In this document: piece after piece, positions 37,638 through 47,338 of the stretch | Position numbering within the stretch: position 1 is the stretch's first letter | Layout of the letters: every line of letters begins with the position of its first letter | NCBI RefSeq assembly: GCF_004078655.1 | Contig: NZ_RZNC01000008.1 | Location: 44,769 to 108,768, forward strand | Length of the DNA stretch: 64,000 nt | Reading direction: 5' to 3' | Origin: Labedella populi | GTDB taxonomy: Bacteria > Actinomycetota > Actinomycetes > Actinomycetales > Microbacteriaceae | Program-made: the position numbers and the translations under genes | The notes under the pieces: generated by a model | What the model was told of the DNA's origin: nothing | Databases searched by the model: none | The model's input: the letters and a program-made list of their open reading frames with translations, nothing else

Positions 37638-38285
37638 GTGCAGGTGATCTTCGACAACCTCCCCACCTTCTGGGGCGGGTTCCTCATGACCCTTCAACTC
37701 ACCGTCGTCGGTGGGTTCTTCGCGACCGTGATCGGCTCGATCATCGCCGTGTTCCGGATCTCCCCGGTCGCGTCGCTCCGCGGTTTCGCCACCGTGTACA
37801 CCGAGATCGTGCGATGCACGCCGCTCACTCTCGTGTTCTTCTTCTGCGCCGTGGTGCTTCCGATCCTCGGGGTCGACTTCCCCTACCTGACGTTCGCGTT
37901 CATCGCCCTGTCCGTCTACACGTCGCCCTTCGTCGCCGAGGCGCTCCGCTCCGGCATCAACGGGGTCGCGATCGGACAGGCCGAGGCCGCACGGAGCCTC
38001 GGGCTCGGATTCGGTCAGACCGTCGGACTCGTCGTCTTCCCGCAAGCCATCCGCATGACGATCCCGCCGCTCATCAACGTGTTCATCGCACTGACGAAGA
38101 ACACCTCGATCGCGGGCGCGTTCTTCGTTCCCGAGCTCTTCGCTGCGGGCCGCGCCCTCGTCAACCAGAACGGGAACGCGGTCATCGCGCTCCTCCTCGG
38201 CGTCGCTTTCTTCTACCTCGTCATCACGGTGCCGCTCGGCCAGATCGCCGCGCACCTCGAGCGAAAGGTCGCGGTGACGCGATGA
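37638..38285 (+). CDS. gluC: Glutamate-type ABC transporter permease
   Basis: 215-aa HisM/GlnP-type permease with five or six helices. The EAA loop is VAIGQAEAARSLGLGFGQTVGLVVFPQAIRMTIPP (cut by eye). GTG 37638 gives the typical VQVIFDNLPTFWGGF start; an in-frame ATG at 37587 would add 17 residues overlapping the stem-loop. Stop overlaps the gluD ATG. Confidence 0.92.
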   Translation: MQVIFDNLPTFWGGFLMTLQLTVVGGFFATVIGSIIAVFRISPVASLRGFATVYTEIVRCTPLTLVFFFCAVVLPILGVDFPYLTFAFIALSVYTSPFVAEALRSGINGVAIGQAEAARSLGLGFGQTVGLVVFPQAIRMTIPPLINVFIALTKNTSIAGAFFVPELFAAGRALVNQNGNAVIALLLGVAFFYLVITVPLGQIAAHLERKVAVTR

Positions 38286-39202
38286 GCGGCTCAGCAATCC
38301 TCTTCGACGCCCCGGGTCCCAAGGCCCGGCGCCTCTCCCGAATCCTCTCGGTCGTCGGGATCGTCCTCATCGCCGCCGGGCTCGCCTGGGTCGTCATGAC
38401 GCTCGCAGCCCCTCGCCAGACGTCAGGCGGCCTCGAACTCCCCGGGATGTTCGACGAGTCCCGCTGGGACATCTTCGCCGAACCCATCGTCTGGCGATCG
38501 ATCGGTGAAGCGACCGTCCGCACGCTGCAGGCGTTCGCGTTCGGAGCCGTCGGAGCGCTCATCCTCGGAGTGGTCCTCTCGATCCTGCGCACGGCGGCCA
38601 ACCCGTGGGTCCGAATTCCGGCGACCGTCCTCATCGAGTTCTTCCGCGGCATGCCCGTGCTGCTCATGATGCTCTTCATCCTCCTCGTCTTCTCGACGGG
38701 GGCCCTCTGGGCGGTGGTCGCCGCGCTCGTCGTGTACAACGGGACGCTCATCGCCGAGGCGCTCCGCGCCGGCATCGAGTCGCTCCCCAAGGGGCAGCGG
38801 GAGGCCGGCCTGAGTCTGGGGCTCACGCCGCTGCGCACACGGCTGCTCATCGAGTTCCCGCAGGCGTTCCGGCAGATGCTCCCCATCATCGTGGCCCAGC
38901 TCGTCGTTCTCCTGAAGGACAGCTCCCTCGGCTACATCGTCGGTTATCCCGAGCTGCTCCGCACGACGACGAACTACCTCGCGAACTTCTACGGCAATCG
39001 CTACATGTTCTCGCTGTTCTTCGTGGCCCTCGCGATCTACCTCACCATCAACCTCCTCCTGTCGTGGTTCGCCCGGTGGCTTTCGCGTCGGACAGGTTCG
39101 GGTTCGCGGCGGCTCGGTGCGGCTGGTCCTGCCGGCGCGGGAGGAGCTCCCCTCGGCGCGGGCGAGGACACGGCCTCCGCTGCTGCGTCGTCGAACCTCT
39201 GA
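38282..39202 (+). CDS. gluD: Glutamate-type ABC transporter permease
   Basis: 306-aa second permease subunit. A first helix at about residues 22-45 is followed by the conserved core (VRTLQAFAFGAVGALILGVV, FFRGMPVLLMMLFIL) and the EAA loop ESLPKGQREAGLSLGLTPLRT. The last ~45 residues are a Gly/Ala-rich cytoplasmic tail. Coupled to gluC by an ATGA overlap. Confidence 0.92.
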   Translation: MSGSAILFDAPGPKARRLSRILSVVGIVLIAAGLAWVVMTLAAPRQTSGGLELPGMFDESRWDIFAEPIVWRSIGEATVRTLQAFAFGAVGALILGVVLSILRTAANPWVRIPATVLIEFFRGMPVLLMMLFILLVFSTGALWAVVAALVVYNGTLIAEALRAGIESLPKGQREAGLSLGLTPLRTRLLIEFPQAFRQMLPIIVAQLVVLLKDSSLGYIVGYPELLRTTTNYLANFYGNRYMFSLFFVALAIYLTINLLLSWFARWLSRRTGSGSRRLGAAGPAGAGGAPLGAGEDTASAAASSNL

Positions 39203-40282
<1,080 letters not shown>

Positions 40283-40284
40283 CG

Positions 40285-42813
40285 ATGAGGATTCCGCTCA
40301 GTTGGCTCGCGGAGTTCGTCGAGTTCGCGCCCGGCACGACGCCGGAGGACGTGCACGCCGCGCTCGTCCGCGTCGGTCTCGAGGAGGAGGACATCCACCG
40401 CGTCGAGCTCTCCGGACCGATCGTGGTCGGCGAGGTCCTCGACTTCGTCGAGGAGCCGCAGAAGAACGGCAAGACCATTCGCTGGTGCCAGGTCCGCGTC
40501 GCGCCCGAGGGCGAGACGGCGGCCGACGGCGGCGAGAGCGTGCACGGCATCGTGTGCGGCGCCGGCAACTTCCTCGTCGGCGACAAAGTCGTCGTGACGC
40601 TCCCGGGCGCCGTGCTCCCCGGTCCGTTCCCCATCGCGGCTCGTAAGACCTACGGTCACGTCTCCGACGGCATGATCGCGTCGTCCCGCGAGCTGGGTCT
40701 CGGCGACGAGCACGACGGCATCCTCCGACTCGTCGAGCTCGGACTCGGCGATGCCGAGGTCGGGAGCGACGCGATCGCGCTCCTCGGGCTCGACGACTCG
40801 GCCGTCGAGATCAACGTGACGCCCGATCGCGGCTACGCCTTCTCCATCCGTGGCGTCGCGCGCGAGTACGCCCACGCGACGGGTGCAGCCTTCACCGATC
40901 CCGCTGAGGCGTTCTCGCGCCCGCCGGCACGGGAGGGCGGCTACCCGGTCTCGATCCAGGACTCCGCGCCCATCCGTGGTCGCGCCGGTGCGAGCGTCTT
41001 CGTCGCGCGCACCGTGCGCGGGGTCGACGTGTCGAAGCCGACCCCGATGTGGATGTCGTCGCGGTTGCGCCTCGCGGGCATCCGGTCGATCTCCCTGCCC
41101 GTCGACATCACGAACTATGTGATGCTCGAGCTCGGTCAGCCGATCCACGGCTACGATCTCGGCGCGCTCCGCGGCGGCATCGTCGTCCGTCGGGCTGCAC
41201 CGGGGGAACACCTCACGACGCTCGACGGGCAGAACCGTGCCCTCGATCCCGAGGATCTGCTCATCACCGACGACAGCGGCCCCATCGGGCTCGCGGGTGT
41301 CATGGGCGGGGCGAGCACGGAGATCGGCTCGACGACGACGGACGTGCTCATCGAGGCGGCGCGCTTCGATCCGGTCTCGATCGCTCGCACGGCTCGTCGG
41401 CACAAGCTGCCGAGCGAGGCGTCCAAGCGTTTCGAGCGGGGCGTGGATCCCAACGTCGCCTCGAACGCGGCCGATCGCGTCGCCGAGCTCCTCGTCGAGC
41501 TCGCCGGCGGCCGTGTCGACGAGGAGACCACGGCCATCGACGACGCCGAGCAGCCCTCGAGCATCTCGCTGCCCGATGGCTACGTCTCCCGCATCGTCGG
41601 CTTCGAGGCCGAACGCGATGAGACGATCGCCGCTCTGCGCGAGATCGGGTGCACGGTCGATGACTCCGAGCCGGACCTCTCCGTCGTGGCGCCCTCGTGG
41701 CGTCCCGATATCACCGAGCGTGCCGACCTCGCCGAGGAGGTCGCCCGGATCCTCGGCTACGACCGTATCCCCGCGGTCCTTCCCGTCGCTCCGCCCGGAC
41801 GCGGCCTCACGCCGGCCCAAGTGATCCGGCGACGGGTCGCCGACGCGCTGGCCGCCTGGGGGGCCACGGAAGTCCTCGCCTACCCGTTCGTCGCTGCGGA
41901 GCAGAATGCGCTCTTCGGCGCGCCGGACGGTGACACGCCCGAGTCCGTGCGCGTCGCCAATCCCCTCGACGCAACCGTGCCGTTCCTGCGGACCTCTCTG
42001 CTGCCCGGCCTTCTCGCCGTCGCGAGCCGCAACACTTCGCGTGGGCTCACCGACCTCACCGTCTTCGAAGCGGGGACCGTCTTCCGTCCCGCACGCGGTC
42101 GGTCGTACGGTCAGCGTGTCCTGCCGTCGGCCGTGGGGCGTCCGAGCGCCGAGGAGCTCGCGAAACTGCAGGACGGAATTCCGCCGCAGCCGCGACACGT
42201 CGGTGTCGTCTCGCTCGGGAACCGCCTCCCGAAGCGCGCGGGGGAGCCAGCGGTTCCGGCCGGTCTGGCTGACGTCCTGGCCGCCGTCCGGGTGATCGCA
42301 CTCGCGACCGGGGTGCGGATCGATGTCGCGCAGGGCCGCCACCACGCGTTCCACCCCGGACGCACAGCGGTCCTCAGCGTCGGTGGTGCGTTGATCGGCT
42401 ACGCAGGAGAGCTTTTGCCGGCTGTTGCGCTCGACGCCGACCTGCCGCGCACGGTCGCCGCGCTCGAGCTCGACCTCGACGCCGTCATCGCAGCGGCGCC
42501 GACGACGATCGATGCGTCTCCGATCGCCGTCATGCCGGCGGCGACCCAGGATCTGTCGCTCGTGGTCGAGCAGCGCGTCGCGGCGGCTGCCGTGCTCGCC
42601 GCCGTGAGGGAAGGCGCCGGGGACCTGCTCGAGGACATCCGCCTCGTCGACGACTACCGGGGTGCGGGACTCGAGGAGGGGACGAAGAGCCTCACGTTCG
42701 CTCTGCGGTTCCGGTCGAACGATCACACCCTGACAGCGGCCGAGGCGAGCGAGGCGAAGCTCGCCGGAGCGGCGCTCGCGGGGAGTCGGTTCGGCGCGAC
42801 GATCCGCGAGTAA
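40285..42813 (+). CDS. pheT: Phenylalanine-tRNA ligase beta subunit
   Basis: 842 aa. The N-terminus MRIPLSWLAEFVEF and EMAP/tRNA-binding-like region (VVGEVLDFVEEPQKNGKTIRWCQV) are followed by the B3/B4 editing domain, the B5 domain and the C-terminal anticodon-binding FDX domain (PAATQDLSLVVEQRVAAAAVLAAVREGAGDLLEDIRLVDDYRG, cut here by eye). A GTG at 40279 in frame is an alternative start overlapping the pheS stop. A perfect terminator follows. Confidence 0.95.
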   Translation: MRIPLSWLAEFVEFAPGTTPEDVHAALVRVGLEEEDIHRVELSGPIVVGEVLDFVEEPQKNGKTIRWCQVRVAPEGETAADGGESVHGIVCGAGNFLVGDKVVVTLPGAVLPGPFPIAARKTYGHVSDGMIASSRELGLGDEHDGILRLVELGLGDAEVGSDAIALLGLDDSAVEINVTPDRGYAFSIRGVAREYAHATGAAFTDPAEAFSRPPAREGGYPVSIQDSAPIRGRAGASVFVARTVRGVDVSKPTPMWMSSRLRLAGIRSISLPVDITNYVMLELGQPIHGYDLGALRGGIVVRRAAPGEHLTTLDGQNRALDPEDLLITDDSGPIGLAGVMGGASTEIGSTTTDVLIEAARFDPVSIARTARRHKLPSEASKRFERGVDPNVASNAADRVAELLVELAGGRVDEETTAIDDAEQPSSISLPDGYVSRIVGFEAERDETIAALREIGCTVDDSEPDLSVVAPSWRPDITERADLAEEVARILGYDRIPAVLPVAPPGRGLTPAQVIRRRVADALAAWGATEVLAYPFVAAEQNALFGAPDGDTPESVRVANPLDATVPFLRTSLLPGLLAVASRNTSRGLTDLTVFEAGTVFRPARGRSYGQRVLPSAVGRPSAEELAKLQDGIPPQPRHVGVVSLGNRLPKRAGEPAVPAGLADVLAAVRVIALATGVRIDVAQGRHHAFHPGRTAVLSVGGALIGYAGELLPAVALDADLPRTVAALELDLDAVIAAAPTTIDASPIAVMPAATQDLSLVVEQRVAAAAVLAAVREGAGDLLEDIRLVDDYRGAGLEEGTKSLTFALRFRSNDHTLTAAEASEAKLAGAALAGSRFGATIRE

Positions 42814-42824
42814 GTCGTCGGAAC

Positions 42825-42870
42825 GACGAGTGAGGGCGTGAGCGCAGCTGCGGTCACGCCCTCACTCGTC
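42825..42870 (+). terminator. Intrinsic terminator after pheT
   Basis: Perfect 17-bp stem GACGAGTGAGGGCGTGA with its complement, 12-base loop, 11 bases after the pheT stop. Confidence 0.85.
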
Positions 42871-42906
42871 CTCTCAGCGGATGAGCGGGTCCGGCACCGC
42901 GAACAC

Positions 42907-42972
42907 CGAGGGCGCCAGATACGCGTCGAGGGCGCCAGGTGTACCTGGCGCCCTCGTGCGGGTGTAGCTCTG
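42907..42972. repeat. Dispersed palindromic repeat, copy 1
   Basis: CGAGGGCGCCAG occurs at 42907-42918 and 42927-42938. The second copy starts a 28-bp dyad (arms GAGGGCGCCAGGT/ACCTGGCGCCCTC, 42928-42955). TGGCGCCCTCG-NN-CGGGTGTAGC then follows, matching copy 2 at 61278-61330. It lies between the convergent ends of pheT and the murA-like gene and can act as terminator for the latter. Confidence 0.7.
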
Positions 42973-42976
42973 TGGG

Positions 42977-44530
42977 TTAGTCGCGGAAGGACTCGATCGA
43001 GGCGCCCAGGGAGATGAGGCGCTCCTGGAGCTGCTCGTAACCGCGCGCGATGATGTCGACGTTGCGGAGCACGCTCGTGCCCTTCGCCGCGAGCATCGCG
43101 AGCAGGATGACGACCGCGGGGCGCAGCGCCGGGGGGCAGCTGACCTCGGCACCCGACCAGTGCGTCGGGCCCGTGATGTCGAGACGGTGCGGGTCGCGCA
43201 GCTTGACGTTGGCCCCGAGTCGCGTGAGGTCGGTGAGGTGGATCGCCCGGCCCTCGTACACCCAGTCGTGGATGAGCGTCTCACCCGTCGCGCACGCCGC
43301 GATCACGGCGAAGAAGGGCAGGTTGTCGATGTTGAGACCCGGGAACGGCATCGGGTGGATCTTGTCGATCGGCGCGCGCAGCTCCGACGGGTGGACCGTC
43401 ACGTCGACGAGGCGGGTGCGCTCGTTCTTCGCGAGATACTCCGGCGTGATGGTGTACTTCAGGCCCATCTCGCTGAGGGTCGCGAGCTCGATCTCCATGA
43501 ACTCGATCGGGACACGCGTGACCGTGATCTCGGAGTTCGTGACGATGCCGGCGGTGAGCAGGCTCATCGCCTCCACCGGGTCCTCGCCCGGCCAGTAATC
43601 GACGTCGGCCTCGACGCGCGACTTGCCCGTGATGCGGAGGGTCGTCGAGCCGATGCCCTCGACCTCGATGCCGAGGAGCTGCAGGTAGAAGCAGAGGTCC
43701 TGGACCATGTAGTTGGGGCTCGCGTTGCGGATGACCGTGACGCCGTCGCGCACGGCGGCCGCCATGATCGCGTTCTCCGTGACGGTGTCGCCGCGCTCCG
43801 TGAGGATCACGGTGATCTGCTCGCCGGACTTCGGGGAGACGGTCGCGTGATACCAGCCGGCACCGGCCTCGACCTCGAGACCGAACGGTCGCAGGGCGAT
43901 GAGGTGAGGCTCGACCGTGCGGGTGCCGAGGTCACATCCGCCCGCGTACGGGAGCTCGAACTGGGTGAAGCGACCGAGGAGCGGGCCGAGGAACATCAGC
44001 ACGCTGCGCGTGCGGCGGCCGGCCTCCTCGTCGATCGCGTCGAGCTTGAGCGTCTCGGGGACCTTGATCTCGACGTCGTTGCCGTCGGCCGACCACGTGA
44101 CCTGGACGCCGAGGCTCCGCAGCACGTCGATGATGCGGTCGACCTCGACGATGCGCGCGACACGGTGGAGTCGCGTCGTTCCGCGGTTCATGAGCGCGGC
44201 GCACAAGAGGGCGACGGCGCCGTTCTTGCTCGACTTGACCTCGATGCTGCCGTGGAGCTTCGCTCCGCCCTGCACCCGCAGGTGCGAGTTCTTGCGCGAG
44301 TCACCGAAGGTGACGATCTCACTGTCGAGGGCTGCGCTGATACGGCTGAGCAGGTCGAGGCTCATGTTCTGGCCGCCCTGCTCGATGCGGTTGATCGCGC
44401 TCTGGCTCGTGCCGACGCGCTCCGCGAGCTGGGACTGTGTGAGTCCCTTGCCCTGGCGGGCGCCGCGGATGAGGGCTCCGACTTCACGGAGAGGGGCTGC
44501 GGTGGTGGGGAGGGTGTCTACGTCTGTCAC
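42977..44530 (-). CDS. XRE helix-turn-helix fused to UDP-GlcNAc 1-carboxyvinyltransferase (MurA-type)
   Basis: 517 aa in two parts. Residues ~14-72 are an XRE helix-turn-helix (LIRGARQGKGLTQSQLAERVG, SQSAINRIEQGG). Residues ~83-517 form an EPSP-synthase-fold MurA, the first enzyme of peptidoglycan precursor synthesis. Active-site residues appear kept: Lys102-Asn103 (SSKNGAVALL) and the PEP-binding cysteine Cys199 (PYAGGCDLGTRTVEPH), though one residue is inserted before GGC. FPGLNIDNLPFF aligns with the catalytic Asp region; the DLR motif near the C-terminus reads ALR. GTG start. A perfect palindrome lies 13 bp upstream, suggesting autoregulation. Similar fusions occur in other actinobacteria; whether this one is an enzyme, a sensor-regulator or both is open. 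Confidence 0.88.
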   Translation of the reverse strand: MTDVDTLPTTAAPLREVGALIRGARQGKGLTQSQLAERVGTSQSAINRIEQGGQNMSLDLLSRISAALDSEIVTFGDSRKNSHLRVQGGAKLHGSIEVKSSKNGAVALLCAALMNRGTTRLHRVARIVEVDRIIDVLRSLGVQVTWSADGNDVEIKVPETLKLDAIDEEAGRRTRSVLMFLGPLLGRFTQFELPYAGGCDLGTRTVEPHLIALRPFGLEVEAGAGWYHATVSPKSGEQITVILTERGDTVTENAIMAAAVRDGVTVIRNASPNYMVQDLCFYLQLLGIEVEGIGSTTLRITGKSRVEADVDYWPGEDPVEAMSLLTAGIVTNSEITVTRVPIEFMEIELATLSEMGLKYTITPEYLAKNERTRLVDVTVHPSELRAPIDKIHPMPFPGLNIDNLPFFAVIAACATGETLIHDWVYEGRAIHLTDLTRLGANVKLRDPHRLDITGPTHWSGAEVSCPPALRPAVVILLAMLAAKGTSVLRNVDIIARGYEQLQERLISLGASIESFRD

Positions 44531-44542
44531 GTGCTTCAGCGT

Positions 44543-44558
44543 ATCTCACATGTGAGAT
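44543..44558 (-). promoter_or_regulatory. Perfect 16-bp palindrome upstream of the XRE-MurA gene
   Basis: ATCTCACATGTGAGAT, 13 bp before the GTG start. Typical size and symmetry for an XRE-dimer operator; AATAAT just upstream on the minus strand is a possible -10. Confidence 0.7.
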
Positions 44559-44643
44559 TATTGCCGCACGATTCGACGCCAAAGGTCCGTCGGCGTGTCG
44601 CTGAGGGGTCGAAAGCGACGCGCTGTGACGTCTGGGGGCCTCA

Positions 44644-44675
44644 CGCGGCCGGCGTCCTCTCTCTCGTCGGCCGCG
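44644..44675 (-). terminator. Terminator at the end of the hydantoin-type operon
   Basis: CGCGGCCG (44644-44651) pairs with CGGCCGCG (44668-44675), and flanking TCAC/GTGA extends it. It is 14 bases past the dehydrogenase stop on the minus strand. Confidence 0.55.
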
Positions 44676-44688
44676 GGTGAGAACGGGT

Positions 44689-45723
44689 TCACTCCGCAGG
44701 GTGGATGACCGTGATGCCCGTCGACGGCATCGTGTCCGTACGCGGGAGGAGCGTCGCCCCCTCCTCGAGGCCGACGCTGCCCGTCACGAGGTCCTGGGGG
44801 CGAAGCGTGCCGTCGGCGACGAGCGCGAGCATGTCGGCGTAGTCGCGTGCGGCCATGCCGTGGCTCCCCAGGACCGAGAGCTCGAACGTGATCACCCGGT
44901 CGAGGGGGAGCCGTGGCAGCTCCTCCGCCGCGAGGAGGCCGATCTGGACGTGCCGGCCGTGGCGCCGGAGCGACAGGATGCCGCTCGTGCTCGTCTCCGC
45001 CGAACCGACGGCGTCGATGGACACGTGTGCTCCTCCTGAGGTGAGGTCGACGATCGTCTCTGCGACATCGGGAGCGGCCTCGAGCACGGCGTCGGCGCCG
45101 AGCCCCGTCGCGAGCCGGAGTGCCGCGGGGCTGCGGTCCACGACGACGACCCGAGCCCCGAGCGAGCGGGCGATCATGACGGCGCTGAGACCGACGCCGC
45201 CGGCTCCGAACACCGCGACCCACTCGCCGGGCCGCACGTCCGCTCGGGAGCGGACGGCGCGGAAGGCCGTCGCGAAGCGGCAGCCGAGGCTCGCCGCCGC
45301 GTCGTCCGACAGGGCGTCGGGTACCGCGACGAGGTTCGCGTCGGCGGCGTGCACCGCGACGAACTCCGCGTGCGAGCCCCACCCTGTGAAGCCGGGCTGC
45401 GTCTGGTCCGGGCAGATCTGAGCGTCGCCCTGTTCGCACCACTCGCACACCCCGCAGCCGCACACGAAGGGAGCGGTCACGCGATCGCCGATCGCCCAGC
45501 GCGACACCCCGGCGCCCACGGCCGTGATCGTCCCCACGAACTCGTGACCCGGCACGTTCGGGAGGGTCACCATGTCGTCGCCGTGGGCCCAGGAGTGCCA
45601 GTCACTGCGGCACACGCCCGACGCGCCCACCCGGAGGACGACACCGCCGTCCGGCACGGTCGGCTCGGGGACGTCGCGCACCTCGACAGGGCCGCCGAAT
45701 GCGTCGTAGACGATGGCCCTCAT
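44689..45723 (-). CDS. Zinc-dependent alcohol dehydrogenase family protein
   Basis: 344-aa medium-chain dehydrogenase. Catalytic zinc ligands Cys38 and His60-Glu61 (GVCRSDWHSW, PGHEFVG); structural zinc cysteines at 90, 93, 96 and 104 (CGCGVCEWCEQGDAQIC). NAD(P) motif GAGGVGLSAVMIA near residue 175. Last gene of the operon; the stop of a 22-codon ORF overlaps its ATG. It may oxidise an alcohol or semialdehyde released by the upstream enzymes; substrate unknown. Confidence 0.93.
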   Translation of the reverse strand: MRAIVYDAFGGPVEVRDVPEPTVPDGGVVLRVGASGVCRSDWHSWAHGDDMVTLPNVPGHEFVGTITAVGAGVSRWAIGDRVTAPFVCGCGVCEWCEQGDAQICPDQTQPGFTGWGSHAEFVAVHAADANLVAVPDALSDDAAASLGCRFATAFRAVRSRADVRPGEWVAVFGAGGVGLSAVMIARSLGARVVVVDRSPAALRLATGLGADAVLEAAPDVAETIVDLTSGGAHVSIDAVGSAETSTSGILSLRRHGRHVQIGLLAAEELPRLPLDRVITFELSVLGSHGMAARDYADMLALVADGTLRPQDLVTGSVGLEEGATLLPRTDTMPSTGITVIHPAE

Positions 45724-45788
45724 GACAGGGCTCCCGCGGTCGTGGTGCTGCCTGTGGCGGCGATGAGGGGGACGGATCCGTGCGTCAT
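45720..45788 (-). CDS. Possible 22-codon coupling ORF
   Basis: ATG 45788 overlaps the stop of the PucR-type gene (ATGA) and its own TGA overlaps the dehydrogenase ATG. GGAG lies 8 bases upstream. The peptide MTHGSVPLIAATGSTTTAGA plus two residues has no recognisable domain. It may only pass ribosomes from one gene to the next, or be chance. Confidence 0.35.
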   Translation of the reverse strand: MTHGSVPLIAATGSTTTAGALS

Positions 45789-47338
45789 GAGGTGCTCCGA
45801 TGTCGGCGGGTGGTGGTGCGGTCGGGGGCGCGCCGAACGGCTCGGCACGCGAGGTGGACGGCGAGCCTGACCTCGGCGTCCGACAGGTCGAGTCCCAAGA
45901 TCTCCTGAGATCGCGCGATGCGCGTGGAGACGGTGTTGCGGTGGAGACCCATCGCCTCGGCCGTCGCCGCGATGCCCGACTCGTGGTCGAGGTAGGCCGT
46001 CAGGGTGTCGAGCAGGTCTGGCGGACCGTCGAGGAGGGGGCCGAGGAGGGAGGCCGCGGCGGGGATGAAGGTGTCGTTCTCGGTCCAGGACAGCAGGAGC
46101 TGTTCGAGGCCGAGCGTGTCGATGCGCACGAACCACCCGGCAGACGACCGCGTCGCCGCGATGCGCGCGGCGTCCGTCGCGCCGTCGATCGAGGCGACGA
46201 GTCCCGGCGAACCGCTGTGGAGTGCCCCGACACCGGTCGCGACGTTGAAGGCCCGTCGCGTGGACGCGTGCACCACTCGGAGCGACGCTACGAGGTCCTC
46301 GACGACGCCGGGCGGAGGCGGCGACGTGAAGCTCGCCCAGCCGGTGATGCCTCGACCGCTCGTGGCAACGTGGAAACGCCCGGGGAGGGCGGCGAGCTCG
46401 CGGGTGACGAACCGCAGCAGCTGGAAGGTGTCGACGCGGGTCCGACCGATGATGCGGAAGGCGACATGGAAGCCCGTCGTACGCCAGCCCCGATCGAACA
46501 TGCGCTGCTCGAGCTCGGCGTCGCGACCGTCGCGTTGCTCGACGAAGTCGCGCAAGAGCCCGGAGGCCACTGCGGCGTCGTTCACATCAGCGACTTCGTC
46601 GATGAGGATGCGGGCGGCGACGGCCGGCATGGCCACCTCGGCGGCGACGGCGAGGGCGCCGAGCTGCGCCGCGTTGAGCCCGTCGCCGAAGAACGCGAGC
46701 CGGAGTCCGGCCCTGCTCGGGCTGTCGACGAGCACGGACGAGGCGGCGCCCTCCTCGACCGATACGGTGTCGAGCCACGGCCCGAAGTCGATCGCGTCGT
46801 GCACTGCCCTGGGGAGCGTCCCGCCGGCCTGGAGGATCACGCGCTCCGCATCGACCAGCGCGATGCCGTGCCCGACGCTCGCCGAGAGATGGCGGAGGAG
46901 ATCGGCGAGGCCCGTCGCGTGATACTCGATCGACTGCGCGACGTGCCTGACGTAGCCGAGGGTCAGGGCGTCACGGCCCTCGAGCAGTTCCCAGCAGGCC
47001 TTCGCGAGCCGAATGGGGTCGTCGGTCTCGAGGAGGACGACGCCCAGCCGCTCGGCGAGGTACCGGCCTCCTGCCCTGAGTGCGTCGGCGCCGGGGAGCG
47101 CGATCGCGCGGTAGCCGAGGTCCCGCGCTCGCCGGATGAGCGCGTCCTGCTGCCAGCTCGCCGGCGGCCACGACGTCGTGAGGATCGCGAGCGCGCTGGC
47201 CACCGAGCGGGAGAGATCCGCCACCGACTCCTCGACGTCGACGCGCGTCCAGGGCGCGGCCGACGACCCGGCGACGACGCGGACGCCGCCACTGCCGGGG
47301 TGCGCGAGCAGAGCGTCGAGATCGAGTTCCGACGTCAC
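45785..47338 (-). CDS. PucR/CdaR-family transcriptional regulator
   Basis: 517-aa one-component regulator. The N-terminal ~130 residues resemble the PucR purine-catabolism domain (LAILTTSWPPASWQQDALIRRARDLGYRAIALPG). A central GGDEF-like part is followed by the C-terminal PucR helix-turn-helix (LTAYLDHESGIAATAEAMGLHRNTVSTRIARSQEILGLDL, cut by eye). This family usually activates catabolic operons in response to the substrate or a breakdown product. GTG start overlaps the preceding DUF917 stop, so the regulator is made with the operon it probably controls. Confidence 0.9.
   Translation of the reverse strand: MTSELDLDALLAHPGSGGVRVVAGSSAAPWTRVDVEESVADLSRSVASALAILTTSWPPASWQQDALIRRARDLGYRAIALPGADALRAGGRYLAERLGVVLLETDDPIRLAKACWELLEGRDALTLGYVRHVAQSIEYHATGLADLLRHLSASVGHGIALVDAERVILQAGGTLPRAVHDAIDFGPWLDTVSVEEGAASSVLVDSPSRAGLRLAFFGDGLNAAQLGALAVAAEVAMPAVAARILIDEVADVNDAAVASGLLRDFVEQRDGRDAELEQRMFDRGWRTTGFHVAFRIIGRTRVDTFQLLRFVTRELAALPGRFHVATSGRGITGWASFTSPPPPGVVEDLVASLRVVHASTRRAFNVATGVGALHSGSPGLVASIDGATDAARIAATRSSAGWFVRIDTLGLEQLLLSWTENDTFIPAAASLLGPLLDGPPDLLDTLTAYLDHESGIAATAEAMGLHRNTVSTRIARSQEILGLDLSDAEVRLAVHLACRAVRRAPDRTTTRRHRSTS

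Noticed and set aside
41151..41564. Antisense frames within pheT starting with ATG
   Set aside because: No ribosome site and composition typical of the shadow frame of a GC-rich gene.
42907..42955. CRISPR-like direct repeats
   Set aside because: Two 12-bp repeats 20 bp apart within a dyad; too short and too few for an array, and better explained by the dispersed palindromic element.
44641..44690. tRNA or small RNA gene downstream of the dehydrogenase
   Set aside because: Only a terminator-like hairpin is visible; no cloverleaf or TTC-loop consensus was found here or in any other gap.
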